Origin: Phlebiopsis flavidoalba | Lineage: Eukaryota > Basidiomycota > Agaricomycetes > Polyporales > Phanerochaetaceae | Length of the DNA: 64,000 nucleotides | NCBI GenBank assembly: GCA_035772785.1 | Contig: JAOCPU010000042.1 | Coordinates: 186,001-250,000 of the forward strand | Reading direction: 5' to 3' | In this document: in pieces, positions 36,805-48,496 of the stretch | How positions within the stretch are numbered: position 1 is the first letter of the stretch | Layout of the letters: each line of letters begins with the position of its first letter | Translations under genes and position numbers: made by a program | The notes under the pieces: generated by a model | What the model saw: only the letters and a program-made list of their open reading frames with translations | Databases searched by the model: none | What the model was told of the DNA's origin: nothing

Positions 36805-37746
36805 TTAGGCGACGGTGTTCGGTGTGGCGTCGCGCGGGCGTGTGGCGTCGGCGAGGAGGTGTGCGTCGAGGCATTGGGCGACGATGTGTTCGTGGCGGTT
36901 TCGCGCGGGACGAGGGTGTATGTTGCTGCGGTGGTGTCGGCTTCGGTTTGAGGACTTTGATGGAGTGGAGGGCAGTTTTGGCGTCACAAACTGTCTTCGC
37001 TGGTGGGTGTATGGGTGAGTTTGGCTCGTGTGGCGGGTGGGTGATATGCACTTACAGTAGGAAAGAGTTGTCGTATTTGCGAAAGAACTGCCGGTATGTT
37101 CGCAGCTCTATGGATAGACAAAAGCAGACTATCAAAGACGTCAAGAAGATCCTGAGGCTTCATGTTCAGCAATATAGCGAAAACCAGTAAGTATAAAGCG
37201 CATACATCCATGTACATAGTCCCCCTCTTTCCGTTGTTCTAAGCACGTCGGGGCCGTCTTCCATGAAATCGCTGGAGTGCGCTGCGGACTCATCTTACGC
37301 CACAATAACCGCGGTGATGATACGAAATATGAGCTTTGTTTTTTGAAGGTCTTGGTTAACGAGGATAAAGATGCCGGCAGAGTTTGCAGGATATCATGGA
37401 TGCTGCGTCCTGGGAATGTCCAATGATGCCATCGCAGGTCGATGAAAACCTTGACCGTGAGGAGATTCACGACCCCTGGATGAAGCGCATCGAGAGCGAA
37501 TAATACCTTCAGACGAGACTTTTCGAGATAATAGCCAGTCCCCACGTCGACCCGTTCACGATGACGAATGAGTTCAAGCAGGTTGCACGTTGACCGGCAT
37601 CCGTTCGTCGAGCGGGGCGAATATCCCATTTCAAAGCATATATATTCTATGTGTTTTACATAAAGGTTAGAGAGAGTATTTTCAGAGCATAAAACAGTAG
37701 AACACTCACTCCTAGCGGACAGTTCCATGGCGCTGGCGACTTGCAA
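36805..37746 (-). CDS. Minus-strand partner gene, best copy, function unknown
   Basis: The 5' exon is open from 37746 (MQVASAMELSARSECS, LLELIRHRERVDVGTGYYLE, IHDILQTLPASLSSLTKT). An intron at 37152-37205 (GTATGCGC...CCTCAG) leads to an exon of 32 codons (37056-37151, DLLDVFDSLLLSIHR ... LFPT). A second intron (37000-37055, GTAAGTGC...ACCAG) leads to a last exon of 64 codons (HIVAQCLDAHLLADATRP) with a stop at 36805. Exons 2 and 3 join cleanly in phase. The 5' exon reaches the first donor one base out of frame, so either an indel is present or translation starts at ATG 37217 (MYMD), giving about 100 aa. Intron positions are shared with units 1 and 3. No family was recognised. It converges on the companion ORF. 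Confidence 0.55.
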
Positions 37747-39940
37747 TAGGACCTACCAGGACGAGAAACAGGTGTGCAGGGGATTGGAAAGTCATGAACG
37801 CGCTGAAAGCAAGAGTCTGGCGACCGGAGCCAGCGGCAGGCCACGTGGCAAATATGACGCCACAACGGGCTTTGGCGGGCGCACTTTGTTTTCCTCCTCT
37901 AAATCTCCTTTTCATGATATCTCCTCACGACATCGTAAAGCCAGCTGTATCTTGTAAAATCGTTATTTTTATTTCTTGAATGACACTATATTTTACCACA
38001 CATACATCCTACTACTACATCGTCATCCACATGACCCAAACACCTCCACCCGTACCTGACTTGACCCAAACCACACTCCAAATCTCCCAAAAACCCTACG
38101 CATGCTCGACACCCCCACCAAACCCCCTCCCGCGCCGCCTCCGTGGCCGTCCTGTCGCCGCACTGGGTAACAACAAACGTACCGCGCCACGGGCCACGTT
38201 CACCGTGACCTGTGTAGCGCACGTTCCTCGCGATGACGCAACAGCGCGCCAGCGGGGCGTGCTGCGATGTCGCGTTTGTCGCTCCCCGTGGCCGAGAGCT
38301 CGCGCCCCCGGGCGGTATCCGCGTCGGCCTATCCATAGGGTGCTTGGCACGCCGAGGTCGGGCGGGGTTCGACGTCGACATGCTGGGTGTTTGTGAGGTG
38401 TGCGTTCTGGCGCGGTTTTGTTTATGTGTCGGCGAGGATGGGCCAAAGTAGTGCCTGGAGGTTGGAGCTTCCCGGCCACAGTGCATCGTCTGATGGATCA
38501 GTCCTGTGAGTCGTGGTCGCGTTCGTTCGTTCGGACCGGTGCGTCGGTTGGTGGTCTACATGTTTTTGTGCCTGCTGGTCGAGACTACGAAGGTCTGTGC
38601 GAATTGCGTGTGTTCGCGCGTCCGCAGTTTGTCGGGTTTTCGTTGGGGAAGGACCCAAAAAAGAGATAAGAGAAAGGTATTTGTGCAGTGGTCGAGGCAC
38701 AACGCGAACGTCCGGTGCTGATATACGCCTTTCCCGCCTACAGATTCTCGGCGACGGTTCAGGATCCTTCTGTCCACAAGGTTACTTGCATCATACACTG
38801 TAGAAAACATTACGGAATATCGTCTTGGATTTCGTGTTTCGTCGCTGGGCAATTTATGTCCGGAATTTGGGTTTTTTTTTTTTTTTTCATGGTTATGGTT
38901 CCTCAGAGCCTTGACTTCAGCCCCCCCCGGCTCCGGCTCGACCACGTCGATATCTAGCCTCGGACAGCTCGTGTCGCAGGAAAGTCCGTGTATTATTCTG
39001 CCAACCAAAACTCCTTGCATATCCAGCATACGCCTCCCAGGCACGTTCGTCTCGAGCACAGCTCAAAGAAGCCCGCTTCCCTCGCCGGCTTGACACAAAC
39101 CTGCGGCAAAAACACAGAGACCTCTGACCAAAATCGTTTGTCAATGGAAGTCACTCGTACGGGGGTGCCAATCAACCGAGGGCCCGGCCGTCCTGATTGG
39201 GTCAGCGAGCACGCGCTGCCGAAGTCAGAGCGGGACAATGTGAAATGGGCCAAATTTCAGGTCGGTGTGAGCAGCACCCGAGGCCAAGTAGGCATGAGTA
39301 AGGGCGGGAGCCAAAATCGAGGCACGCACTTTACGTCGCGTGCTCTGTGCGGTGTCGGCGGCCGACGCCCTCGCCGACGTTCCGAGGCTGGCGGGTATGC
39401 GTCGGGGTTCGTGGGCAGCGACGGCCGCGGGCCATGGCGACACTGCCCGGCGTGCGCGACCATTGGGGGGGGGACAACAGCACTGCAGCAACAGGCGAAC
39501 CGGGGGGAGCAGAGCGGGCGTCTGCGCAGGCTGGCCCCGCCCAAAGGGGGATGCATCATGATCTGTGATCGGGGATGCCAGATGTCCTCCTTTCGGCCTT
39601 TTTTCTCTCGTGGGATGGAGGCGCCCGATGGCGCGGGGAAAAAAAAAAAAAAAAAAGAGTGGATGAACCTTTTTTTTGCGAAGGTTTACACCTGCGGTGT
39701 GTCAGCAGCGAACGTGCGTCGCGGCAGCCCGTAATCTGTCCTGATTCCGCCCGCCCGAACCGTCCAATCCGCGCACCCTCCTGCCCTGCCATCCTATGCT
39801 CCCTGCTTCCTTGTCCACAGACACGACCACCACGCGGTCGTCCTTCCCCAACCGTAGCTGACGGGCCCTCCCCGCTCCGACGTCCGCCCCGCCATGTCAC
39901 TCATCGATATCTTAATCTAGAGCATTTCTGGATAGTATCT
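37747..39940. other. GC-rich intergenic region with homopolymer tracts, no confident gene
   Basis: Homopolymers: about 17 T near 38871-38887 and about 18 A near 39639-39656. Long frames on both strands between 38100 and 39750 overlap each other and have low-complexity Arg/Pro/Ala composition. A reverse frame at 38556-39059 (LETNVPGRRMLDMQGVLVG) looks less biased but is unrecognised. Confidence 0.4.
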
Positions 39941-39949
39941 CACCCGACG

Positions 39950-40206
39950 ATGTCGTCCTCTCTCTGTCGCTCCCTTTTTCAAAAAAATCTGTCCTTGTAC
40001 ATCGCCAAAAGCTTCCAACGAAGCCCGCTTCCCGCGGCCCACAGCGAGCCCCCTACACCATCGCTGGCTATGAGGTTTTCGACGCCTCGCATGACACAAT
40101 GCACCCGTCACCATATTCTTAGCTCACGGACGCCCCGAGCCCTCAAGCCTTGCTTGAGGCATTGGCAGCTGCCTGGAGAGTGGCGTGCTTTTCCCCCCGA
40201 ATTATG
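39950..40206 (+). CDS. Unrecognised coding-like stretch
   Basis: The frame opens with ATG 39950 (MSSSLCRSLFQKNLSLYIAK). After a one-base slip near 40030 a second frame reads APYTIAGYEVFDASHDTMHP, and then LLEALAAAWRVA. The composition looks like real protein rather than a shadow, and the slip is like those in neighbouring genes. It could be a separate small gene or an upstream exon of the transporter that follows. I do not recognise the family. Confidence 0.3.
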
Positions 40207-40249
40207 ATAGCTCACTACGAGCCTCCCACCTAACCAGCCTCTCCCGGCC

Positions 40250-42283
40250 CCGTCTAGGATTGGCTTCTTTCGTCTGATGGTTGAGGAGCTCTCTCCCCAC
40301 GATATGTGTTTGGTGTGCGCAATGACTGAAACGCTCGCCGCTGATAGCGTAGATCTGTTCCATTATCAACGTACGGTCATCTCGCCCCGCCTACCCCGCG
40401 CGCGAACCCCTGATTGGGTCCTTTCTGCTGTGTCAGGCCCGTGGAGCATGCTCCAATTCAGGCTCTACGATGGCCACGCCGCTCCGCCCTGGCCGGCCTC
40501 CAGGGCTTCAATGAAGGCCGGCGCCAACATCGGCAAGGTGTCATCGGCAGTTTGCCTTCGGTGCTGTCCCCCACGATCTTCTCCGTTTACGCCCATTTTA
40601 ACGAGCATATCATATGCAGGTTTCGCGCGGCGGACCACTTTGGTCGGGCACAGGCGGTCTATACGGCACAATTGATCTGCTGCTCATGCCATCTTTTCGA
40701 CAATCATGTCGATCGCGGACCCCACGGGGCGACCTCTCACCCCGCCGGCTCGCTCATCTGCTCTCCGTCTGGCGCATCATCGCTCGGTAAATCGGGCTTT
40801 GGGCGGCGACTACCCCCATGACGGTTGCCTTTGCCTGCGATCACGTCCGAGCACCGTGCACGCCTCCGCAAACGTGGTACGCTCCTCGCATACATCTTCG
40901 CGAACCAGGGCTCTGGGCTCCCTTCGTTGGCGCGCTCGCGACGATGGATCGTCCTGCTCTGCTACAGAGAGCCACCATGGAGTCCCTTGGGCACACGAGC
41001 AAGGTCGACGGCGGGTGGCGCATCGTGTCCGTCGGTCTCCTCGTCGCTCATCCCCGCATTCGGCACGACGCTCTAACCAGCGGCTCACCCTCCCACGATG
41101 TCCACGCGCTACAAGGAGGCGTAGCAAGATCGGGCACGAGGAGGACAACATCGCGGAGCTCAAGGCGCAGGCGGACGCGGACGTCGCGTCCGCGGACTCG
41201 TCGAGCAAGGGCGAGAAGGCGCCCGCCGCGGCCGGCGGCTCGCGTCGCGAAGGTCGAGGACCTCGCGGCGGCGAAGAAGGCGCACTGGGCTGAGTTTTCT
41301 ACGCGTACTTCCCCGCCAGTGGCGCCACCTGCGCACGCTCCTCGTTCACGGGCATCTGCTGGTTCCTGCTCGCACATTGGGCGTTCTAACGGGGCATCAA
41401 CCGTCCAACCAGAACGTTCGTCCTCCAGCAGATTGGCTTCGACGGCAAGAAACGGCCAGCCGTGGGATCGTCTGTTCAAGATTGCGGTTGGCAATTTGAT
41501 TATTACGGGCGCTGGGATTCGTCCCCGGGTACTATGTGACTGTTCCTTACGATTGAGAAGCTGGGAACGCAAGTGGATCCAAAAGGGGGGTGGGTGGACG
41601 CAGGGTTTCCTCCTCGAGGCGCTGTTCCGTACGTTCTCTGTGCGTGTTTTACTCTTTCAGTCACCTCGTGCTCATGCTCGTTTGCAGTCGTATCCCTCGC
41701 GGCAAATTCCACTCCCTCAGCACCGGTCGCCTTCATCGTCAACTTTGCCCTCCTGCAATTTTTCTTCAACTTCGGCGCCAACGCCAACCCCACGACCTAC
41801 GTACGCGCCCTCCCTCCTCCTCCTCATTACCCCACTAACCTGCCTCCCCGCAGATCTACCCCGCAGAAGTCCTTTCCCGACCCAGTTTCCGCGCGACCCG
41901 CGCCGCACGAGGCGTGTCCGCGGCGTTCGGCAAGGCCGGCGCGATCATCTCGGCGCTCGCGTTCAACCAGCTGTCCCAGGATATCGGCACGCCTGCTGTC
42001 CTCTGGAGTAACGTCTCTCTCTACTACACTGTATGGAGGCATATCTGATGGATTCTATGTAGTCTTCTTCGGATGCTGTATCGCCGGCGCAGTCTTCACG
42101 CAGCTCCTGCCCGAGACCAAGGGCCGTGATCCCGACGCGATATATGCGGCTGAGCTCGAGGAGGAGCGTGGGTGCGCGTGCGCGCCAGTGAGGCACCCTC
42201 CTTTGTGCGTGGTAAAAAGTATTTGTGGGGTTGTGAAGGACGTCTTGAGAAATGGTAATCGTGGGCTAAAAGGGGAAGAATGA
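40250..42283 (+). CDS. PHO84-type phosphate:H+ symporter (MFS), frame-disrupted
   Basis: Plasma-membrane inorganic phosphate uptake protein of the major facilitator superfamily. Recognisable parts in order, across frames: a YDLFIINV-like segment near 40345; GANIGKV with GQFAFGAVADHFGRAQAVYG-like near 40520-40660; GGDYPM (family GGDYP motif) near 40805; RARLRKRGTLLAYIFANQG near 40855; HTSKVDG and SLIPAFGT near 40995-41070; a charged loop (EEDNIAELKAQADADVAS) near 41145; FVLQQIGFDGKKRP near 41418; KIAVGNLIITGAG and PGYYVTV near 41480-41540; APVAFIVNFALLQFFFNFGA near 41720-41780; IYPAEV after an intron; KAGAIISALAFNQLSQDIGT near 41930-41990; and, after an intron, VFTQLLPETKGRDPDAIYAA. It ends at 42283. 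About ten frame slips are needed to join these, so it is either a pseudogene or badly affected by indel errors. Confidence 0.8.
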
Positions 42284-42759
42284 AGTGCAAAAAGGAAAGC
42301 GGAAGACGATACATATCATCCTTGTTGTTGTAATTGTTAGCATTTAGTCTGTCATTTTATTGCGTTTTTTTTAGTTGCTTGTGTCTAGTATCGGTCGCGC
42401 GGGGTTAGGTGGTGAATGTGAATTGGACGCTTTTTTTGTGCCAAGGTATGGCGTGGGAAGCTGTGAGATTACGTAAGCGTGTCTGGGCGAGCAACGGCGT
42501 TTGTTGAGAGCTTTCGCGACAAGCAACCGTTGTCACTGACCAGCTTTACGCCACCGAGACTCGCCAATGCGTGTAATCCAACTCGAGGGACTACATCTCA
42601 ATCAACTATTGCCCCGCCCCGCCCAACTTCGTTTGAAACCGTCATTCAACACAAGCAGGTGAGTGAAGTTTTGACCCGGACGCTGCGCGGCGCATCCGAG
42701 CACTGCCGTCTTTTAACTACTGTCGTTATGTCCACTAACATTTCCAGGAGCTGCGATGA
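42284..42759. other. Intergenic, no gene seen
   Basis: Short T-runs near 42366 and 42431. One short frame (42479-42805) is unrecognised. Confidence 0.4.
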
Positions 42760-42884
42760 AGATTGTTCTATAAACCATAATAGCCCTAATGAACGACGAG
42801 CTTAAAAAGCACAGCTGTACGATCCTCGGCCAGCGGGTCAGGTCTCGAACACCACAGTCATGCAATGTCAATCGGTAGAGCTCG

Positions 42885-42890
42885 TATAAA
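42885..42890 (+). promoter_or_regulatory. TATA box of hydrophobin A
   Basis: TATAAA, 108 bp before the ATG at 42993. The element is not preserved in the duplicate at 47100-47140. Confidence 0.5.
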
Positions 42891-42992
42891 GGTACTTTGG
42901 TTGGTTGGGCTGTAGAGAGCCCGTACCTACGAGCAGGTCGCGGCCCCCTTTCTTTGACAGCTCGGAGCTCTTACATCTCGTCCAGTTACAAA

Positions 42993-43460
42993 ATGCTCGT
43001 CAGACCTAGCTCGCACTTCGCTCTAGTCCTCGTCGGCCTACTCCAGTATCCCAGATCAGAGCCGCTCCCTCCTCTGCCCGCAAGCTGCCCTGTCCGAGAA
43101 TCTGCAGTGTTGTGTGCTACAGTAGGCCCGGTGCGCCCCTCCCTCGCCTTGCACTGAACCTATGACACCAGCTGACGGAGCTCTCCAGGGTCCTTGACAT
43201 TGTTCAATCATTGACAGAGGCAAGTTTTACCGCAGTAGTCGACCAGGTGGTCGGTGCACTTGGTGGTGGCCCAAACACGCTCATGGACGGCAGTGTCCTG
43301 CACGCCTCTTACTTCTGGCAGCGGATCGTGCGCTGCACAGGCTGTATGCTGCCAGAATAACCAGTTTTGTGAGTTGGCGTTCTTATTCGATAGCGTGTTG
43401 GCTGATCGGGCTTGCGTAGAACGGGACGATTGGCAGTTGACTGCGTTACTCGGTCGATGA
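42993..43460 (+). CDS. Class I hydrophobin A (frame-disrupted)
   Basis: Small secreted amphipathic protein that coats aerial hyphae and spores. ATG 42993 opens a signal-peptide-like MLVRPSSHFALVLVGLLQY. Then comes C1 in SCPV, and C2-C3 in ENLQCC, reached after one extra base and left by one missing base. An intron starts at GTGCGC after GPV/GP. The second part has C4 in VSCTPLTSGSGSC (also C5), C6-C7 in AAQAVCCQNNQF, then an intron 43370-43418 (GTGAGT...TAG) and NGTI with C8 in a DCV context, one base out of frame. The 8-cysteine order C-CC-C-C-CC-C is complete across frames. The 3' end is not fixed; 43460 is the first stop after C8 in one frame. Confidence 0.8.
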
Positions 43461-43545
43461 CTGTCCTGAGCAATCACACTGAGGAAGTGCTTTCTGTAGC
43501 CCTCTGGTGGCACATGAGTTTTTTTGAATCGGGGGTCGACCTTCT

Positions 43546-46500
43546 CGAATCTGTGCCATCAATTCTGTAATTTCATTGCCGTTTTAGCCGTTTGCGTGTG
43601 GGTGTCCCCGCGCGCAGGCCCGCTAGGCCGGTGGTAGGTGTCTTTAAAACAACTCATCACATGTCAATACGTGAATATAAACACACCCCCGAGACCTTAC
43701 GTCCCCCCCGGGCTCGAACTACACTTCAGAACACATATACAGCTATTTTATAGAGCACGGGAAAATAATTATCTGTGCAATATATTCTCCCACACAAAAT
43801 ACGTTTTAGCCCCCGGGTCCCTTACCTCCTCCCCTCCCCCCTCATCGGGTAGGAAGGGCACTTAATTCCCGCTACTCCCTTGCAAAACTACTAGTATTCC
43901 AGCCCAACACGGGCTGCCAGCCTCTTCCCGATCCTGAACATGTCTTAACTCGAGCACAAGAAGTCTTTTCGTACGGGACTCGAGAAAGACAGCGGAGAAC
44001 ACTGGGCAAGAGTCCCTTTCCCGTCCACACATTATAATACCCATTGATACCGTCTCCTGTAGTAGGTGCAGATGAATTAAGCTCAGAAAACCCAAGTGTT
44101 TTGTGGGGGCATCACACAAGTTAGCCCAACCGATAATAACACCACATCCTATTATACCAAAACTGGAATAAATCGAACGGCTATTTGTGCGAATTTCATA
44201 CGCAAAACCACCCTTCACCCTTGGTTGATTTATTTTGTTTCCTCATTGAGGGGTGGCGTAAACATTGATATTGTGTTTGAACCAAGGAGCCATACACCGG
44301 GCCACTGCAAGGAAGCAACAGCAGAACACAGTCACATTGCTTAGTGATGTGGGACTGAGACCGACAGTCACTGACGAACCATTGATATGTATAGCCATTA
44401 TCTGAGGACGCCGTGCCATGCGAGGAATAATCATTTTGCGTCGGGCAGGGATCCTCGAAGTCTCTTTTCGGATGGCTTTGCAAAATTAATTAAAGCGCGG
44501 TGTGGTCCCGCGCGAATGTAATTAATGCAGGAAGGCGTTGAAAATCCCTCGCACAAGCATCTCCTGGCGCCCAGACCGACTTGAGGAATTATGAGAAAAT
44601 CGGATAATCATGCGCGGGAGCGTGGTGGTTCCCATTATCGGTGAATGGTACATTTGCGCCGCTGGGTGCGAGTTGCCCCCAGTCCTGTAAGTATTCAGCA
44701 AATTGTTTATGTCAGCGACCGCAGTCCCAATTGCAAGAAGCCAGGATAGTGTTACCACCCGATGAGTACCGACCAAGCCCCCACATGGCGACGTTGGCCT
44801 CGGGGCTTGTCCCCGCCTTCCGGTTTGAGAATTGCAGATTTTTAGGACCACTGGCCCCTCAGTAGTAGTTGCATCGTGCTTGTCGCTACTAACACTATCT
44901 CTGGAAGCAAGGGAAGAGTCAGAGGAGCCAGAGGAATCAGGACGACCCAGGGAATGAGAAGAATCTTTCAATCCAATCCTCGGGAAGTGTTGAGTAGACA
45001 GGCGGTTCAGCATTGCTTGAGATAGTAGGCTGATGGATGGTGGCACCCCCTCTTAGCAGTAGCCGCATGGGCTCGCGAGTCGTCTATTTGGGCATGAGAG
45101 TGCTGGTATGCGGTAAAACATCAACACTACTTGGTGGATACCCCACAGGCTCCGCATGGTTGGCCCGGAGGCTACTTGAACTTCAGAGGCGGCAGGATGA
45201 TCACACTCAGTGTCGGTGGCTGCCATTCAGGGCGTCTGTGGGAAGCTGAGGGCTGCTGGTGTGCGTCATCGATGATAATCTCGATATGGTGCAGGCACAC
45301 CAACTGGCCAATCACTAACCGTCTGCAAAAAAATTTGTCTGCGCGTATGCTTAGCGAAGGTCATACAGGATTTGCTCTAGCGACGCAAATCTTGAATCAG
45401 CTACGCGCTCGACTAGAGCACTTTGATCGTTTCGCACTGAGTGCGTTTTCCCGTAGCGTTCAAACTGGTCGTGTGGGTATAAGCCTACTGTTCGATATTA
45501 GTAATGACATTCAATAAAGGGTCCGAATGGAAGGACTCACTTGCGGTCCAAGGACAGTGCACATGTGTACAATCCGTGGCAGGTCCGCTTGAATGAAGCC
45601 ATTGCAGAGGCTTCAATTCCCACTCCCGTAGCTCGCCCAGCCAGACTAGTCTACAAAAGATGAAATGACAGATCGTGAAACAACGCGAAACTCACATGGC
45701 TGCGATCACAACACCAACCATCAAGTCTAGAGTGTTTGGCACAATGCTTTCTCCTTTATACGACGCGACAGACTTCCAGCGTTCCCTCAGCACTATGATG
45801 GTCAAGGTTACCAGAGTGCGATACCAAGTTAATATCACTCTACTCTGGTTGATTCTCCGGAATAGGCCATAACGACGGTCGCCTGGATAGCGGTTATGAC
45901 TGTGTCGTTTACAGCCAATGCGGGTGATGAGTTCAATTCTCGATAGAACTGAGGCCAAAGAGCTAGTGGCCTCAGCAAAACGAATCGCCTGATAGGTCTA
46001 ACGATATGTTATACCATGTTGAGCGTAGCCATAACTCCACCCATAAAGCCACATACCTGATGCCTCAGAGCTTCCTCCGCAGTGAACTTAGACGGCAAGC
46101 GCAGGGCAAGCGGTCCCTCAGCAAATGTGATGCACCCCAAGTCGTGACTGACTGTCAAACGTGAAGAGCATCTCTTCGATCGCTCGTCCGATAAATCGTT
46201 GTATGTAGTTGGGTGTGAGAGCAATGCAGCAAGCTTTCACCGCTTTCCGCGTATACCCACGATGTGGTGGGGAAGATGTTTAACATTTATGTGACCTACT
46301 GGGAGTCATTCCAGTCGATTTCCAACTCCGCATGCCGGCGCGCTCGTTCTGTAGGTAGCGCTGGTGGTCAAAGAGACTCTCGAAAATACAAGTCTTCATG
46401 GACCCGGTCATTGCACTCTCATTCAGTACACTTGGTACGAATGCCGCGGCGTGGCGATCCGGTCTGTGAAGTCTCAGGAATAGCAATTAAAGAGGAACGA

Positions 46501-46984
46501 GGTTGTATCACCAGTGGCACGACATGCGTATAAGTATATGTTGGGTCAATCACCTAGGATGTCTTTGCATACTGAACTTCCCTCGACGTTGCGCCGTCAA
46601 GGATGCCTCGCTTGGGAAATATTGTCGGCACCCACGGATTTAAAACAAAGTGGCGGTACATTCTAAAGCAAAATTATTACGTTCCCTCTGACTGCAATAT
46701 AACGATTATTAGAATCGAATTTTTTGGCTCGCGGCGCACATGGCGTCGGGAACTAAAGTACGGTTGTGCTTAGTCAGCATACTGAGTCCAGAAACGGCGT
46801 CCTGGTCTCCAGCCAAATACTTTCCGAGCCCCACATTCGCTCGCTTATTGCCGTCGCTGAAGTAGCCTTTAACGGACCTGTTGCACTCGGACCGCGACCA
46901 GCGCAATCCTACTCCCTTTCCCCTGAGCATTGACTACTGTCATTTTGGTCTCACTGGTCTGCTCAAGATATCTGCTCGATTTTT
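43546..46984. other. Long spacer between hydrophobins A and B, no confident gene
   Basis: The longest frame is on the reverse strand at 44522-45046 (174 codons, with KDSSHSLGRPDSSGSSDSS and a hydrophobic WLLAIGTAVADINNLL). It resembles loosely the tail of fungal multi-pass membrane proteins, but no exon series could be built, so I do not name it. Other short frames are unrecognised. Confidence 0.35.
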
Positions 46985-47750
46985 AAAAAAGTTGCTCCTC
47001 TAAAACCCATAAGAGCTATGGAACGACGAGCTTAAAAGGACAGCTGTACGCTCCGCCTGGCCCAGGCCTTTAGGACACCACTGCGGTTATTACACGTCAA
47101 TCGTCAGTCAGAGCTTAGTTACAAGCACAATATGCACTTGTCTTGATGAGGAAAAACTATATCACACGGGTGCGCCGTACCTACCCCTTCTTTCGAAGGC
47201 TCTTACATCTCGCCTCTGTAACAAGATGCTCGGCCAAGCCTATCGATACCGAGCCTTGGTCGTCTCTGGTCCCCCTCGCACTCGCCAGTCCTATGACCGG
47301 AGCCACTCATTCTCCAGCCGAAAGCTGCCCTGCGGAGAATTTGCAGTGTTGTGCAGCTATAGGCCCGGTACGCTCAGCTCCCAGCTCACGCAGATCCCGT
47401 CGAAACGGCTGACAGCCCCGCCACAGGGAAGTGGCTTTCTCCCCACGTTGGAGGTTGTGATTATTGGAGCGAATTCTCAACGTACTCAAAGAAATAAGAG
47501 AGACAATGACCACACCACAGTATAGCTCGGGACCAACCTGTACGCCACTTGTGCCTAGGCAAGTGGGCGTACGTGGCTCGTGTGTTTGCAGCACATGCTG
47601 TATGCTGCGAGGAGGCTACATAGCTTTGTGAGCTGTCGTTTTCATTCCCATGACGCGTTAACAGCAATCTTGCTTCGTAGAGAACGGATACGGTTGTGTA
47701 ATCAAACTGTGCTTCCGGTCGCTGACTTCTAGACCCAAGAGCAATCATAC
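46985..47750. repeat. Duplicated hydrophobin segment, right copy
   Basis: The counterpart of 42760-43520, lying about 4.2 kb downstream in the same orientation. Confidence 0.75.
47226..47735 (+). pseudogene. Class I hydrophobin B, probably broken
   Basis: A paralogue of hydrophobin A. ATG 47226; one base on, the coding frame reads WSSLVPLALASPMTGATHSP and then ESCPAENLQCCAAIGP (C1, C2-C3) to a GTACGC donor. Later parts are TCTPLV (C4), GSC (C5) and, in a second frame, AAHAVCCEEAT (C6-C7) followed directly by TAG before the GTGAGC donor where hydrophobin A has QNNQF. The last exon keeps NGYG and a C8-like LCF. The stop after VCCEEAT is a substitution-type lesion, not a simple slip, so I lean to pseudogene. 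It also lacks the TATA box of copy A. Confidence 0.65.
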
Positions 47751-48403
47751 TGCCGAATGTTTACGGGCGACCCTGACGACGCTGGCATTAGCTGGAGGCT
47801 GACACAACACAACCCGGTACTAGGCTAATGAAAAAAACGATGCCATAGTCATGGGTTTAGTTAGCTTGAGTGCCGTACTATATGCCTTGGGCCTTGTCGC
47901 TTGCACACTACAGATAGTTGCTTTGATTGCCATATGTGTGATCTCGAAACCTCGAGAGAATGTCTATTGCAATTGGACCTAAACCTACCGCGACGAAGGT
48001 GGACCTTTGTCCCTCCTTCCTTCCAATTACTAGCTTCCGTCTCCCTCTGAGACATGAGGCAACGCCATGCTTGTCTCGAGGTCTGTGCTACGGTGGCACG
48101 CCACGGCCGCCCGGATCTTTTCTCTGTACGGGACGCAGGTTTGCATAGATCGAACCAAACCTATTTTCCGTCACGCTGGTTGTATGTGACCCCCCAGTCC
48201 CGGGTTCCAGTGTACTTCTCATCTTGAACTTTTAAACGTCTGGAATGTTATTTCCGACATATCGCACTAGACTTGTGGAGCGCAAAGGTATGAGACTTGC
48301 AGCTTTGAATGACAGGTGCATGATGATCCTAAACGGGATATCCACATCCGGTTTCGGTGTTTCACATTGTCTGCAAACAAATGCGTAATGTTTTACTGGC
48401 TAG

Positions 48404-48410
48404 TATAAAA
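48404..48410 (+). promoter_or_regulatory. TATA box of hydrophobin C
   Basis: TATAAAA within GGCTAGTATAAAAGCAG, 93 bp before ATG 48497. Confidence 0.6.
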
Positions 48411-48496
48411 GCAGTACTGATCATCACGGTTCCTCCATATTCCACAGCAACAGCACTTGTCCCTCCCTCGCATCGCTACCTTGATCACCTACGTCC

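Larger units (their letters stand above)
42760..43520. repeat. Duplicated hydrophobin segment, left copy
   Basis: Collinear with about 46985-47750. The shared leader AACGACGAGCTTAAAA (42790 and 47015) with CAGCTGTACG and the whole hydrophobin gene are duplicated; spacing from leader to ATG is about 205-210 bp in both. Confidence 0.75.

Noticed and set aside
38096..38486. Long overlapping GC-rich frames as genes
   Set aside because: Low-complexity composition, open on both strands, no recognised motif and no splice structure.
44522..45046. Reverse-strand 174-codon frame as a DUF6534-like membrane protein
   Set aside because: Only one hydrophobic stretch is visible and no neighbouring exons complete the expected multi-pass domain.
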